A DNA stretch of 64,000 nt from Pseudomonas peradeniyensis (GTDB taxonomy: Bacteria; Pseudomonadota; Gammaproteobacteria; Pseudomonadales; Pseudomonadaceae), in contig NZ_JABWRJ020000001.1 in NCBI RefSeq assembly GCF_014268935.2, positions 682,001 to 746,000 of the forward strand, given 5' to 3'. The notes below the pieces were generated by a model, which searched no databases, had not been told where the DNA came from, and saw only the letters and a program-made list of their open reading frames with translations. This document shows positions 56,671 through 64,000 of the stretch, in pieces (the first letter of the stretch is position 1; each line of letters begins with the position of its first letter). The position numbers and the translations under genes were made by a program.

Positions 56671-59055
56671 CTACCGGTTTTCCAGTAACTCGGCCAGCGT
56701 CTGGGCGAGGGCGTGTTCGTGCACCGGTTTCTGCAGCACCTGGCACCCCGGCAACTCCAGCCCTTGCAACTGTGCGTAGCCGGTGAGGAACACCACGGGC
56801 AGCCGTGGGTAGCGCTCGCGAGCCGCCAGGGCCAACTGCGCACCGTTGAACTCGGGCATGGCGAAGTCGGTAAGCAGCAGGTCGATGCGCTCGTCGAGCA
56901 GCGCCATGGCCTGCTTGCCGTCGTGTGCCTGTTGCACCTCGTAGCCTTGGCGTTGCAGCAGGTCGCAGATCATTTCGCGCACCAAGTGGTCGTCATCCAC
57001 CAGCAGAATGCGCCGTTCGCTGCCTTGCCTGGACAGCGGACGCAGTTCGTCCTGTCCCGCCGTCAAGGTGTCGGCGCGGGCCTTGACCGCCGGCAGGTAG
57101 ACACTGACCAGGGTACCGCGGCCCGGTGTCGTGTCGATGCGTACGCCGCCGCCGGACTGCTTGGCGAAGCCGAACACCTGCGCCAGCCCCAGCCCCGAGC
57201 CCTTGCCGATGTCCTTGGTGGTGAAGAATGGCTCGAACGCCTTGGCCAGCACGTCCTCGCTCATGCCGCAACCATTGTCGCGGATGTTCAGCACCACGTA
57301 GTCGCCGGGCTCCGGTTCTTCCGGACGTTGCGCACGGGTACTGACCCGGGTGTTGCGTGTGGCCAGGGTCAGTTGGCCACCTTCGGGCATGGCGTCGCGG
57401 GCGTTGATCGCCAGGTTGAGGATGATCATCTCGGTCTGGGTCGGGTCGGTCAGGGCCTGCCACAGGCCGGCGTCCAGCTCCAGGCGCACGGTGATGCTGC
57501 CGCCCAGGGTGCGGCGCAGCAGCTCCTCCAATCCTGCGAGGGTCTGATTGAGGTTCAGCGGCACCGGTTCCAGGCGCTGCTTGCGGGAGAACGCCAGTAG
57601 CTGGGCGGTCAGCTTGGCTCCGCGCTCGCCGGCCTCGCGGATGTGCTGCAGACGCTTGCTGGCCTTGTCCAGCTGGCCCTTGTCCAGGTCGCTCTGCAGG
57701 AAACTGGCGCCGGTGAGGATCACCGTCAGCAGGTTGTTGAAGTCGTGCGCCACCCCGGCGGTGAGCTGGCCGACTGCTTCCAGGCGCTGCATCTGCTGCA
57801 GCGCGGCCTCGATGCGTTCACGCTCGCTGATCTGCTCGCGCAGGCGCTCGTTGGCCTCGGCCAGGTCCAGCACCGCCTCGCGTTCGCTGGAGATGTCGCG
57901 GGCGACCACGTGCAGCAGGTTATCGTCCGCCACCACCACCCACGACAGCCAGCGCTGTTGGCCTTCGGCATGCAGGATGCGGCCGACGAAGCGAGCGCTG
58001 GTGCGTCCCTGGGACAGCGTGGCCAGCTCGGTGAGGAAGCTTTCCTGGTCGTTCTCTGGCAGCAGCTGCAGCAGCGAGATCTGCGCCAGGCGTTCGCGAG
58101 GGAAGCCCAGCGCCGTCTCCCAGGCCGGATTCAGCGCCACGGGGGTCAGGTCCTTGTTGAGTACTGCCAGCAGGTCCTGGGACAGTTCCCAGGCACGGTC
58201 GCGTTCGCGGGTGCGGCGCTCGACCCGTTCGCCGAGCATCTCGTTGAGCTGCTCCAGCGCCTGGGTGGCCTGGCGTTGCGGGTGGATGTCCTGCAGCACG
58301 CCGGAAAAACGCACGCACAGGCCGTCGACGAATTGGGTCTGGCCGGTGGACAGCAGCCAGCGCGGCTCCAGCGCGCCGGCCGGGGCGATGCGGAACTCGG
58401 CGCGGTAATGGCCGTCGCTGTCCGGGCGCATGGCCTGCTCCACGTTGTCGCGCACGCGCGGCAGGTCTTCGGGATGGATGCCGGCGTAAAACACCTCGAG
58501 GCTCATCCGCGTGTCGCTGGGCAGCCCGAACAGCATCTTGCAGCGATCATCCCAGACCATCTGCCCATCCTGCGGACGGTAATCCCAGGTGCCCATGCCG
58601 GCGGCGTCGATGGCGATGCGCGCACGCGCCTCGGCCTCGGCCAGGGCCTCCTCGGCGCGGCGCCGGCGCTGGCGCTCCTGCACCTCGGTCAGTGCCCGGC
58701 GCACCGCCTTGGGCAGCAGCGGCAGGTTCTTCTTCAGCACGTAGTCGGTGGCGCCGAGACGGATCATCTCCACCGCGTGCTCTTCACCGTAGATGCCCGA
58801 GAGGAAGATGAACGGAACGTGCGGGGCCAGGCGCTGCGCGGTGGCCAGCACGTCGGCGCCGGAGGAGCCCGGCAGCACACAGTCGCACAGGATCAGGTCG
58901 TAGGAGGCTTCGCGCAGGGCATGCTCGGCGCCGACATGGTCGAACACCAGCCGCGACTGCACCTGCAGCCCGCTGCGCTCCAGGCGCACCAGGATCAGCT
59001 CGGCATCCATGGCGCTGTCTTCGACCATCAACAGCTTCAAGGGGGTGTGCTGCAT
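56671..59055 (-). CDS. Hybrid sensor histidine kinase with N- and C-terminal receivers
   Basis: This 794-residue soluble protein has, in order, receiver 1 (about 6-125, Asp58 in LCDCVLPG), a coiled-coil, PAS domain (about 150-260: GMGTWDYRPQDG), second PAS (about 285-405) and a DHp domain with His437 in GVAHDFNNLL. The ATPase domain follows (NLAINARDAMPEGG; DNGCGM; GSGLGLAQVFG), then receiver 2 (about 675-790, Asp730 in LTDFAMPEF). No membrane helix, so input comes from receiver 1 and the PAS domains. It lies 10 bases after the single-domain receiver gene in the phytochrome operon and probably takes phosphate from it. Confidence 0.93.
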   Translation of the reverse strand: MQHTPLKLLMVEDSAMDAELILVRLERSGLQVQSRLVFDHVGAEHALREASYDLILCDCVLPGSSGADVLATAQRLAPHVPFIFLSGIYGEEHAVEMIRLGATDYVLKKNLPLLPKAVRRALTEVQERQRRRRAEEALAEAEARARIAIDAAGMGTWDYRPQDGQMVWDDRCKMLFGLPSDTRMSLEVFYAGIHPEDLPRVRDNVEQAMRPDSDGHYRAEFRIAPAGALEPRWLLSTGQTQFVDGLCVRFSGVLQDIHPQRQATQALEQLNEMLGERVERRTRERDRAWELSQDLLAVLNKDLTPVALNPAWETALGFPRERLAQISLLQLLPENDQESFLTELATLSQGRTSARFVGRILHAEGQQRWLSWVVVADDNLLHVVARDISSEREAVLDLAEANERLREQISERERIEAALQQMQRLEAVGQLTAGVAHDFNNLLTVILTGASFLQSDLDKGQLDKASKRLQHIREAGERGAKLTAQLLAFSRKQRLEPVPLNLNQTLAGLEELLRRTLGGSITVRLELDAGLWQALTDPTQTEMIILNLAINARDAMPEGGQLTLATRNTRVSTRAQRPEEPEPGDYVVLNIRDNGCGMSEDVLAKAFEPFFTTKDIGKGSGLGLAQVFGFAKQSGGGVRIDTTPGRGTLVSVYLPAVKARADTLTAGQDELRPLSRQGSERRILLVDDDHLVREMICDLLQRQGYEVQQAHDGKQAMALLDERIDLLLTDFAMPEFNGAQLALAARERYPRLPVVFLTGYAQLQGLELPGCQVLQKPVHEHALAQTLAELLENR

Positions 59056-59065
59056 CGTGCTCGCC

Positions 59066-59527
59066 TCAATTGCTGCCGCGTCGGTTCAGGCGCAACGAAC
59101 CGGGTGGCGGTTCGTTGAGCACCGCCCAGAACATGCCGAGGTCGGAGATGGCGGTGACGAACTCCTTGAACTCCACCGGCTTGACCACGTAGGCGTTGAC
59201 CCCCAGCTCATAGGCCCGGCGCAGGTCGGGGCCTTCCCGCGAGGAGGTCAGCATGACGATGGGGATGCTGCGCAGCTCGGCGGTGTCGCGCACCACCTTG
59301 AGCACTTCCAGGCCATCGACCTTGGGCAGCTTGAGGTCCAGCAGCATCACCGCCGGGTTGCCGTCATCGCGTCCGGCATAGGCGTTGCGTCGCAGCAGGT
59401 AGTCCAGCGCGTCGGCGCCGTCGCGCACGACGATGACCTCGTTGGCCAGCTGGCTGCGCTCCAGGGCGAGCAGCGTCAGTTCGAGGTCCCTTGGATTGTC
59501 TTCGACCAGCAGGATGGGCTTGAGCAT
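59066..59527 (-). CDS. Single-domain response regulator of the phytochrome operon
   Basis: This 153-residue protein consists of a receiver only, with no output domain. It has acidic pocket Glu9/Asp10, phospho-acceptor Asp64 (LLDLKLPKVDG), Thr-Ser in MLTSSREGPD and Lys in VVKPVEF. It is of the Rcp1/BphR type that accompanies phytochromes. The start at 59527 leaves 11 bases after the bphP stop. It likely shuttles phosphate from the phytochrome to the hybrid kinase downstream. Confidence 0.93.
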   Translation of the reverse strand: MLKPILLVEDNPRDLELTLLALERSQLANEVIVVRDGADALDYLLRRNAYAGRDDGNPAVMLLDLKLPKVDGLEVLKVVRDTAELRSIPIVMLTSSREGPDLRRAYELGVNAYVVKPVEFKEFVTAISDLGMFWAVLNEPPPGSLRLNRRGSN

Positions 59528-59538
59528 GGTGTCCGGCC

Positions 59539-61791
59539 TCAGGCAGACGTGGGGTGGAGGGGAAGGGTGAAGTGGAAGCTGGCGCCCTGGTCGATGCGGC
59601 CCTCGGCCCAGACCCGGCCATCGTGGCGCTCGATGATCCGCCGCACGCTGGCCAGGCCGATGCCGGTGCCCTCGAACTCGTCCATGCGGTGCAGGCGCTG
59701 GAACACGCCGAACAGCTTGTCGACGTAGGCCATGTCGAAACCCACGCCGTTGTCGCGCACCAGGAACTCGATCTCGTGCCGGTGACGCACGGCGGCGATT
59801 TCGATGCGCGCCGGGTCGCGGCCACGGGTGTACTTGATGGCGTTGGCGATCAGGTTGTGCAGGACCATGTTGATGAAGGCCGGGTCGGCGATGACCTTGG
59901 GCAGCTCGGCGACTTCCCAGGTGACGGCGCGGCCTGCGTAGTCCGGGGCCAACTCCGTGCGGATGGCATCGATCAGGGTGTTGAGGTCGACGTCGGTCAG
60001 GCGTAGCGCCGAGCGGCCCATCTGCGAGAAGTTCAGCAGGTTGTCCACCAGGGTGCCGGCAAACTGCGCGGCGTCCTCGATATGACCGAGGAAGCGCTTG
60101 CCGCGTTCGGACAGCTGCGCGCCCTCGATCTCGCCGAGCAGTTCGCTGTAACCGGCGATGTGCCGCAACGGCGCGCGCAGGTCGTGGGACACGCTGTAGG
60201 AGAACGCTTCGAGTTCCTTGTTCGAGCGCCTCAGCTCGCCGGCCAGCTGCGCCATTTCCTCGGCCTTGCGCAGGACGATGCCGAGCACCGCGCCGCGCAG
60301 CTCCTGCACGCCTTCGATGATCAGCGGGTCCCAGGGCGCGCTGAAGCCGCGCACTTCCTCCTGCCAGCGCTCGAAGCTGTGCCGTGGGTTGAGGTTGCCC
60401 TGGGGTGCCACGGTCTTTTCCGGGCGGCCGGCCCAATTCACCATGTGGGCCTGCTCGGGGCGGAACCACAGCAGGTAATGCGAATGGATCTGCGAGATCG
60501 CCACCGCCAGCACGCCGGCGGCATGCCGGGCCAGCTCCGGTAGCTCGTCGACGTCGCGCCGCACGTTGTCGGTATGGAACACCGCGTCGCCGCCACGCTG
60601 CGCCAGCCAGTGCGCCAGGGCGTTGACCTGCGCCGCCGGCGGCGTGGCGCCGATCAGGTCGCAGCGCTCGGCGCTGATGATCGCCGCGCCCGTGGCCCCG
60701 GCGAACTGCAGCATCACCTCGGGCAGGGCCAGCAGGCCGTCGCTGACGCTGTCGTGGTCGGCCATCGCGGCGAGCATGCGCACGATGCGCTGGCGCAGGT
60801 CGAGCAGCTGGCGGGTGCTGTCGTGCGACTCGATGGCCTCGATCTGCAGCGACAGCACGTTGGCCAGCAGCTCGCAGGCGGTGCGGGTCTTGAAGTCCAC
60901 CGGGCGCGGCTGCTCGTGGTGGCAGGAGACCAGCCCCCAGAGCCGGTCGTTGACCACGATGGACAGCGACATCGAGGCCAGGGTGCCCATGTTGCGCATG
61001 TACTGCAGGTGCACCGGCGAGACGCTGCGCAGCGCGGCGAAGCTCATGTCCAGGGCCTTGCCGGTGCGCGGGTTGGCGGCCGGCACCAGCGGCGAGGGCT
61101 GGTAGTTGGCGTCCTCGATCACCCGGATACGGTTGATCCGGTACAGCTCGCGGGCCTGGCGCGGGATGTCCGAGGCCGGGAAGCACAGGCCCAGGTAGCT
61201 GGGGTAGCCGGGGTCGGCGTCCTCGGCCAGGACCGTGCCGGTGCCCTCGCTGTCGAAGCGGTAGGCCTTGACCCGGCCGAAGCCGGTGATGCGCTTGATC
61301 TGCCGCACCGACTGCTGCAACAGCTCGTCGATCCGGGTGACCTGGTGCAGGGTGCTGACGAAGGCACGGACCAGGGGATAGTAGTCGTCCTTGCCGGCGT
61401 TGCCCGGCGAATCGCGGTGGGGCTCGAACTCGAGGATCAGCACCTGGTCGTGACGGTGGGCCAGCACCCGCAACGCGGCCGGCCAGGGGGCGCCTTGGTG
61501 CAGGCGAGCATCGCCGATATGAAACGGGAAGATTTCATCGCCAGGCAGATTCGCCAACTGTTGGCGCAGGTCGAAACCTTCGCCGACCAGTTCGGCGAAG
61601 GCCTGGCCGATCAGGGCGCGGGCCGGCACGCCCAGCCAGCGCTCGGCGTTCTCGCTGGCCTGCAGCACGCGCAGGTCGGTCTCGTCCAGCACCAGCAGGA
61701 AACCCTGGGGCTGAATGCTGCCCGGAACCTGGATCGGCTCCTGGGCACAGCGCTCGATTGCCTGGTCGAGCGAGGTCGGGTCGGTCGTCAC
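59539..61791 (-). CDS. bphP: Bacteriophytochrome histidine kinase
   Basis: This 750-residue red/far-red photoreceptor has the PAS-GAF-PHY-kinase layout. The biliverdin-binding Cys15 lies in RCAQEPIQVPGSIQPQG. GAF shows PASDIPRQARELY and the chromophore-contacting His in SPVHLQYMRNMG, and the PHY tongue has PRHSFERW. The kinase part has the H-box His536 (SVSHDLRAPLRHI), N-box NLIANAIKYTR and GTGIGLASVRR. The start is GTG 61791 with AGGAGAG upstream; an ATG ten codons earlier lacks a ribosome site. No heme oxygenase gene lies next to it. Confidence 0.96.
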   Translation of the reverse strand: MTTDPTSLDQAIERCAQEPIQVPGSIQPQGFLLVLDETDLRVLQASENAERWLGVPARALIGQAFAELVGEGFDLRQQLANLPGDEIFPFHIGDARLHQGAPWPAALRVLAHRHDQVLILEFEPHRDSPGNAGKDDYYPLVRAFVSTLHQVTRIDELLQQSVRQIKRITGFGRVKAYRFDSEGTGTVLAEDADPGYPSYLGLCFPASDIPRQARELYRINRIRVIEDANYQPSPLVPAANPRTGKALDMSFAALRSVSPVHLQYMRNMGTLASMSLSIVVNDRLWGLVSCHHEQPRPVDFKTRTACELLANVLSLQIEAIESHDSTRQLLDLRQRIVRMLAAMADHDSVSDGLLALPEVMLQFAGATGAAIISAERCDLIGATPPAAQVNALAHWLAQRGGDAVFHTDNVRRDVDELPELARHAAGVLAVAISQIHSHYLLWFRPEQAHMVNWAGRPEKTVAPQGNLNPRHSFERWQEEVRGFSAPWDPLIIEGVQELRGAVLGIVLRKAEEMAQLAGELRRSNKELEAFSYSVSHDLRAPLRHIAGYSELLGEIEGAQLSERGKRFLGHIEDAAQFAGTLVDNLLNFSQMGRSALRLTDVDLNTLIDAIRTELAPDYAGRAVTWEVAELPKVIADPAFINMVLHNLIANAIKYTRGRDPARIEIAAVRHRHEIEFLVRDNGVGFDMAYVDKLFGVFQRLHRMDEFEGTGIGLASVRRIIERHDGRVWAEGRIDQGASFHFTLPLHPTSA

Positions 61792-62078
61792 GGGACTCTC
61801 CTGTAGGGTCCGTCCACGCATGGGTCATGCGTTTGCACAGGATGTTGCTGCTGAACGGTATCAGAATGGCGGCCGCTTTGCCGGGGTCTGGTTATTTGAA
61901 AGGTGATGGGCGCCAGGGTTTCGTGGTCGGGGCGGGAAATTTTCGGGGGCGCCTGTGCACTGGCCTGGCTCCCGACTCCGTCCTTTTCATTAATGCCAAA
62001 GAGGGGTAGGCCTTCCCCGGCTCTGATCCAATCGCGCTGCTACGCTCAAGCTCAACCCATACGCACAAGGATCGACTG
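61792..62078. promoter_or_regulatory. Divergent promoter region of bphP and spore-coat-U genes
   Basis: A 287-base gap between divergent operons. It is moderately AT-richer around 61845-61990. No confident -35/-10 pair or palindrome was identified; both operons must have promoters here. Confidence 0.4.
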
Positions 62079-62606
62079 GTGACGGAGCGCTTAGTGGCCA
62101 TGCTGTTGGGCCTGTGGTTGAGTGGCAACGCCATGGCAGCGGATTTTCTCGTTGAAGTGCAGGTGCGCGTGCAGCGCGGCTGCATGCTGGTCACCCAGCA
62201 GCGCGAGGCCGGCCCGCAGGCGCTGGGACGCATCGACCTGGGCAGCGTGGCGCGCCTGGACGGCCCGGGCGCGCCGGCCAGTGGCGTGCTGCTCGCCCAG
62301 CGCCCGCCGCGCCTGGAGTGCAACCCGGACACCCCGTACCAGGTGCGTGTCGATGGCGGCCAGCACGGTGGCGTCGGCGAAGTGCGCTACCTCGCCAGCC
62401 CCGATGCCCAGGCCCGACCGATTCCCTACCGCCTGTTCCGTGACGCCGCCTGGCGCCAGCCGCTGGCGGTGGACGTGGCGCAATCGGCGCGGGTGCCGGA
62501 CAGCGGCTCGGTGGAGCTGCCCCTCTACGCACGGATCGACACGCTGGCCTGGGCGCCCCGCGCCGGGTTGTATGCCGACCTGCTCAAAGTCACGGTCACC
62601 TGGTAG
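62079..62606 (+). CDS. Spore coat U (SCPU) domain pilin-like protein 1
   Basis: This 175-residue secreted protein has a signal peptide (about 1-20, ending AMA) and an SCPU domain. The first conserved Cys is in QRGCMLV, the second in RLECNPD, and it ends VTVTW. SCPU proteins are Csu-type pilus subunits exported by chaperone-usher machinery. The start is GTG 62079 with AAGGA 7 bases upstream; ATG 62100 is an alternative. It is the first of four tandem members; the N-terminal strand differs from the others, so it may be a tip or adaptor subunit. Confidence 0.85.
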   Translation: MTERLVAMLLGLWLSGNAMAADFLVEVQVRVQRGCMLVTQQREAGPQALGRIDLGSVARLDGPGAPASGVLLAQRPPRLECNPDTPYQVRVDGGQHGGVGEVRYLASPDAQARPIPYRLFRDAAWRQPLAVDVAQSARVPDSGSVELPLYARIDTLAWAPRAGLYADLLKVTVTW

Positions 62607-62615
62607 GGAGGCTGC

Positions 62616-63164
62616 ATGCTCATGGACGCGTTGCACCGTGGTTCGATCCTGCTGCTGACCCTCGGCCCGCTGCTGCTGCCCAGCGGCGCGGCCCACGGCA
62701 CCACCACCGGCTTCATCCAGGCGCGGCTGGTGATCAGTGCCGCCTGCCAGATCAGCAGTGACCCGCAACCGGCCACCCTGGGCAACCCGGGCCTGATGGA
62801 CTTCGGTGCTCGCGGGCCGACCTGGGACCAGCCGCTGACCAGCCGGGTCGACGAAGCCGGCGGCGAAGGCAGCCTGCAGATCAGCTGCTCGCCGCAGGTG
62901 CGCGCCTTCAGCGTGCGCATCAACGGCGGGCAGAACGGCAACGACGGCGTGCGCCGCCTGAGCAACGGCCGCGAACTCATTCCCTATCAACTGGCCATCG
63001 ACCCGGGCGGCAACAGCCGCTACGGCATCGGCCAGGCCCGTACCTTCACCATCAGCGGCACCCAGCAGGTGCCCGTGCCCATCTATGGCGTGGTGGTCGC
63101 GCAACCGCGCGCGCTGCCCGCCGGGCTGTATCGCGACACCCTCAGGGTGACCCTGGACTGGTAA
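62616..63164 (+). CDS. SCPU domain pilin-like protein 2
   Basis: This 182-residue protein has a signal peptide (about 1-28) and an SCPU domain with Cys in ISAACQISS and LQISCSPQ, the motif RINGGQNGN and the C-terminal YRDTLRVTLDW. GGAGG lies five bases before the ATG and the gap to the previous gene is 9 bases, so it is co-transcribed. Subunit role within the pilus is not known. Confidence 0.88.
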   Translation: MLMDALHRGSILLLTLGPLLLPSGAAHGTTTGFIQARLVISAACQISSDPQPATLGNPGLMDFGARGPTWDQPLTSRVDEAGGEGSLQISCSPQVRAFSVRINGGQNGNDGVRRLSNGRELIPYQLAIDPGGNSRYGIGQARTFTISGTQQVPVPIYGVVVAQPRALPAGLYRDTLRVTLDW

Positions 63165-63181
63165 CACGCAAGGAGATTCCG

Positions 63182-63715
63182 ATGCCCAAGCACCTCACCC
63201 GCTGCATCTTCGCCGGCCTTGGCCTGACCCTGGCCGCCCAGGCCCAGGCCGCCACCGTGACCGGCACCATCAGCTCGACCCTGACGCTGACCGCCGCCTG
63301 CCAGGTCAACGGCAGCGGCGGCACCTCGGGGCTGAACTTCGGCAGCCTCAACTTCGGCACCCAGGATTCGCTGTTCACCACTGCCAATGGCCAGGTGCTC
63401 GGCGGCGGTGGCGGGGCCATGAGCATTCTCTGCTCGGCAGGCACGGTGCCGACGATCAAGGTGCGAGCCGGTACCCATGACTCGCAGTCCGCCGGCGGGA
63501 CCCGGGCCCTGGCCGATGGCGCGGGCAATTTCGTGCCCTACGACTTCTACACCGACGCCGGGCACACTCAGCTGCTGGCGATCGACGGCACCATCACCCT
63601 GCCGACCAGCACCGGCGTGGCGCAGACCGTCAACCTGTACGGTCAGGCCCGCGGCAAGGCCGGTCTGCCGGCCGGGGTGTACACCGACACGGTGGCGGTC
63701 GAGCTGAGTTTCTGA
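63182..63715 (+). CDS. SCPU domain pilin-like protein 3 (major-subunit-like)
   Basis: This 177-residue protein has a signal peptide (about 1-22, ending AQA) and then ATVTGTISSTLTLTAACQVNG, a typical donor strand and first Cys. The second Cys is in MSILCSAG, and the end YTDTVAVELSF matches CsuA/B-like subunits. It is Gly/Ser/Thr-rich, as in a major shaft subunit. AAGGAG precedes the ATG. Confidence 0.88.
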   Translation: MPKHLTRCIFAGLGLTLAAQAQAATVTGTISSTLTLTAACQVNGSGGTSGLNFGSLNFGTQDSLFTTANGQVLGGGGGAMSILCSAGTVPTIKVRAGTHDSQSAGGTRALADGAGNFVPYDFYTDAGHTQLLAIDGTITLPTSTGVAQTVNLYGQARGKAGLPAGVYTDTVAVELSF

Positions 63716-63718
63716 GCC

Positions 63719-64000
63719 ATGCCGGGCACGGCGCGGCTGCTGGCCGTCGGGCTGTGCCTGGCGCTGACCCAGGGTGCCCACGCGGTCACCACCAGCACCT
63801 TCCAGGTGACGGCGCAGATCGTCGCCGGCTGCCTGGTGGTCGGCGGCGTGACGGCCTATGGCGTGCTCGACTACGGCACCAGTTCGGCACTGTCCACCGC
63901 TACCCTGAGCACTTCGCTCGGCGGCAGCACGGTGACCTTCCAGTGCACCCCCGGCGTGGCCCTGAGCATGAGCCTGGACGGCGGCCAGAACAGCGCCAGC
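63719..64000 (+). CDS. SCPU domain pilin-like protein 4 (partial, runs off the window)
   Basis: The first 94 codons are present, three bases after the stop of the preceding gene. Signal peptide (about 1-22, ending AHA), then TSTFQVTAQIVAGCLV with the first conserved Cys, VTFQCTPG with the second, and SLDGGQNSAS. The frame remains open at the window end. In Csu-type loci chaperone and usher genes follow such subunits. Confidence 0.85.
   Translation, partial: MPGTARLLAVGLCLALTQGAHAVTTSTFQVTAQIVAGCLVVGGVTAYGVLDYGTSSALSTATLSTSLGGSTVTFQCTPGVALSMSLDGGQNSAS

Overview
This window is a contiguous piece of a Pseudomonas chromosome, most likely of the P. putida group. The evidence is high GC with strong third-position GC bias, the gene order clpX-lon-hupB-ppiD, an OprI-type lipoprotein, a prpR-prpB-prpC-acnD-prpF-prpD locus next to acnB, and many Pseudomonas-style REP palindromes (at least 16 sites). 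There is no prophage, CRISPR array, rRNA or recognisable insertion sequence. The content is mostly core genome, with a few accessory spots.

Layout. 1-5.2 kb holds protein quality control: the clpX 3' end, lon with a heat-shock-like promoter, hupB and ppiD. 5.4-14.7 kb is a mixed set: a patatin-like lipase, a small lipoprotein, a CHAD protein, a thioesterase-like protein, an Mpo1-like membrane protein, a chemoreceptor, tatD, an MltF-like lytic transglycosylase, a DoxX protein, a small unknown gene behind a structured leader, and greB. 14.7-19.4 kb has an AT-richer orphan gene at the end of a ybbA-ybbP-type ABC operon that diverges from tesA. 19.4-28.5 kb carries an L,D-transpeptidase facing oprI, a GNAT protein, a DAHP synthase, a ketopantoate reductase-like gene, a universal stress protein, cysB, cysH and pabB. 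28.7-31.8 kb is a three-gene operon: RimK-like ATP-grasp ligase, cysteine-free transglutaminase-like 7TM protein, and retropepsin-like protease. It is the most intriguing candidate peptide-modification system here.

32.0-43.4 kb is the 2-methylcitrate cycle for propionate: the GntR regulator prpR with palindromic operators, prpB, prpC, acnD, prpF, prpD, and convergent acnB. prpE lies about 12 kb further on. Four of the five gaps from prpB onward, plus the 3' end, contain REP elements. 43.8-50.4 kb holds a DUF1289 protein, queD, a second patatin-like protein, a PepSY-PepSY-response regulator-sensor kinase operon and an HPP/CBS membrane protein. 50.3-56.2 kb has a LysR regulator, a leucine-rich-repeat protein kinase, prpE, a ZapE/AFG1-like ATPase and a YdcH-like protein. 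A tRNA-Gln(TTG) follows at 56.5 kb. 56.7-61.8 kb is a light-sensing operon: bacteriophytochrome, single-domain receiver and a hybrid histidine kinase, with no heme oxygenase nearby. The window ends inside a run of spore-coat-U-domain genes of a probable Csu-type chaperone-usher pilus locus.

Functional links. Lon, ClpX and PpiD act together in envelope and cytosolic proteostasis. The L,D-transpeptidase next to oprI plausibly anchors OprI to peptidoglycan. The prp genes, acnB and prpE form a complete route from propionate to pyruvate and succinate. The bacteriophytochrome, its receiver and the hybrid kinase form a multi-step phosphorelay. Two non-coding structures deserve attention: a 142-bp palindromic element upstream of the GNAT gene, and a 137-bp nested hairpin inside the probable acnB leader.
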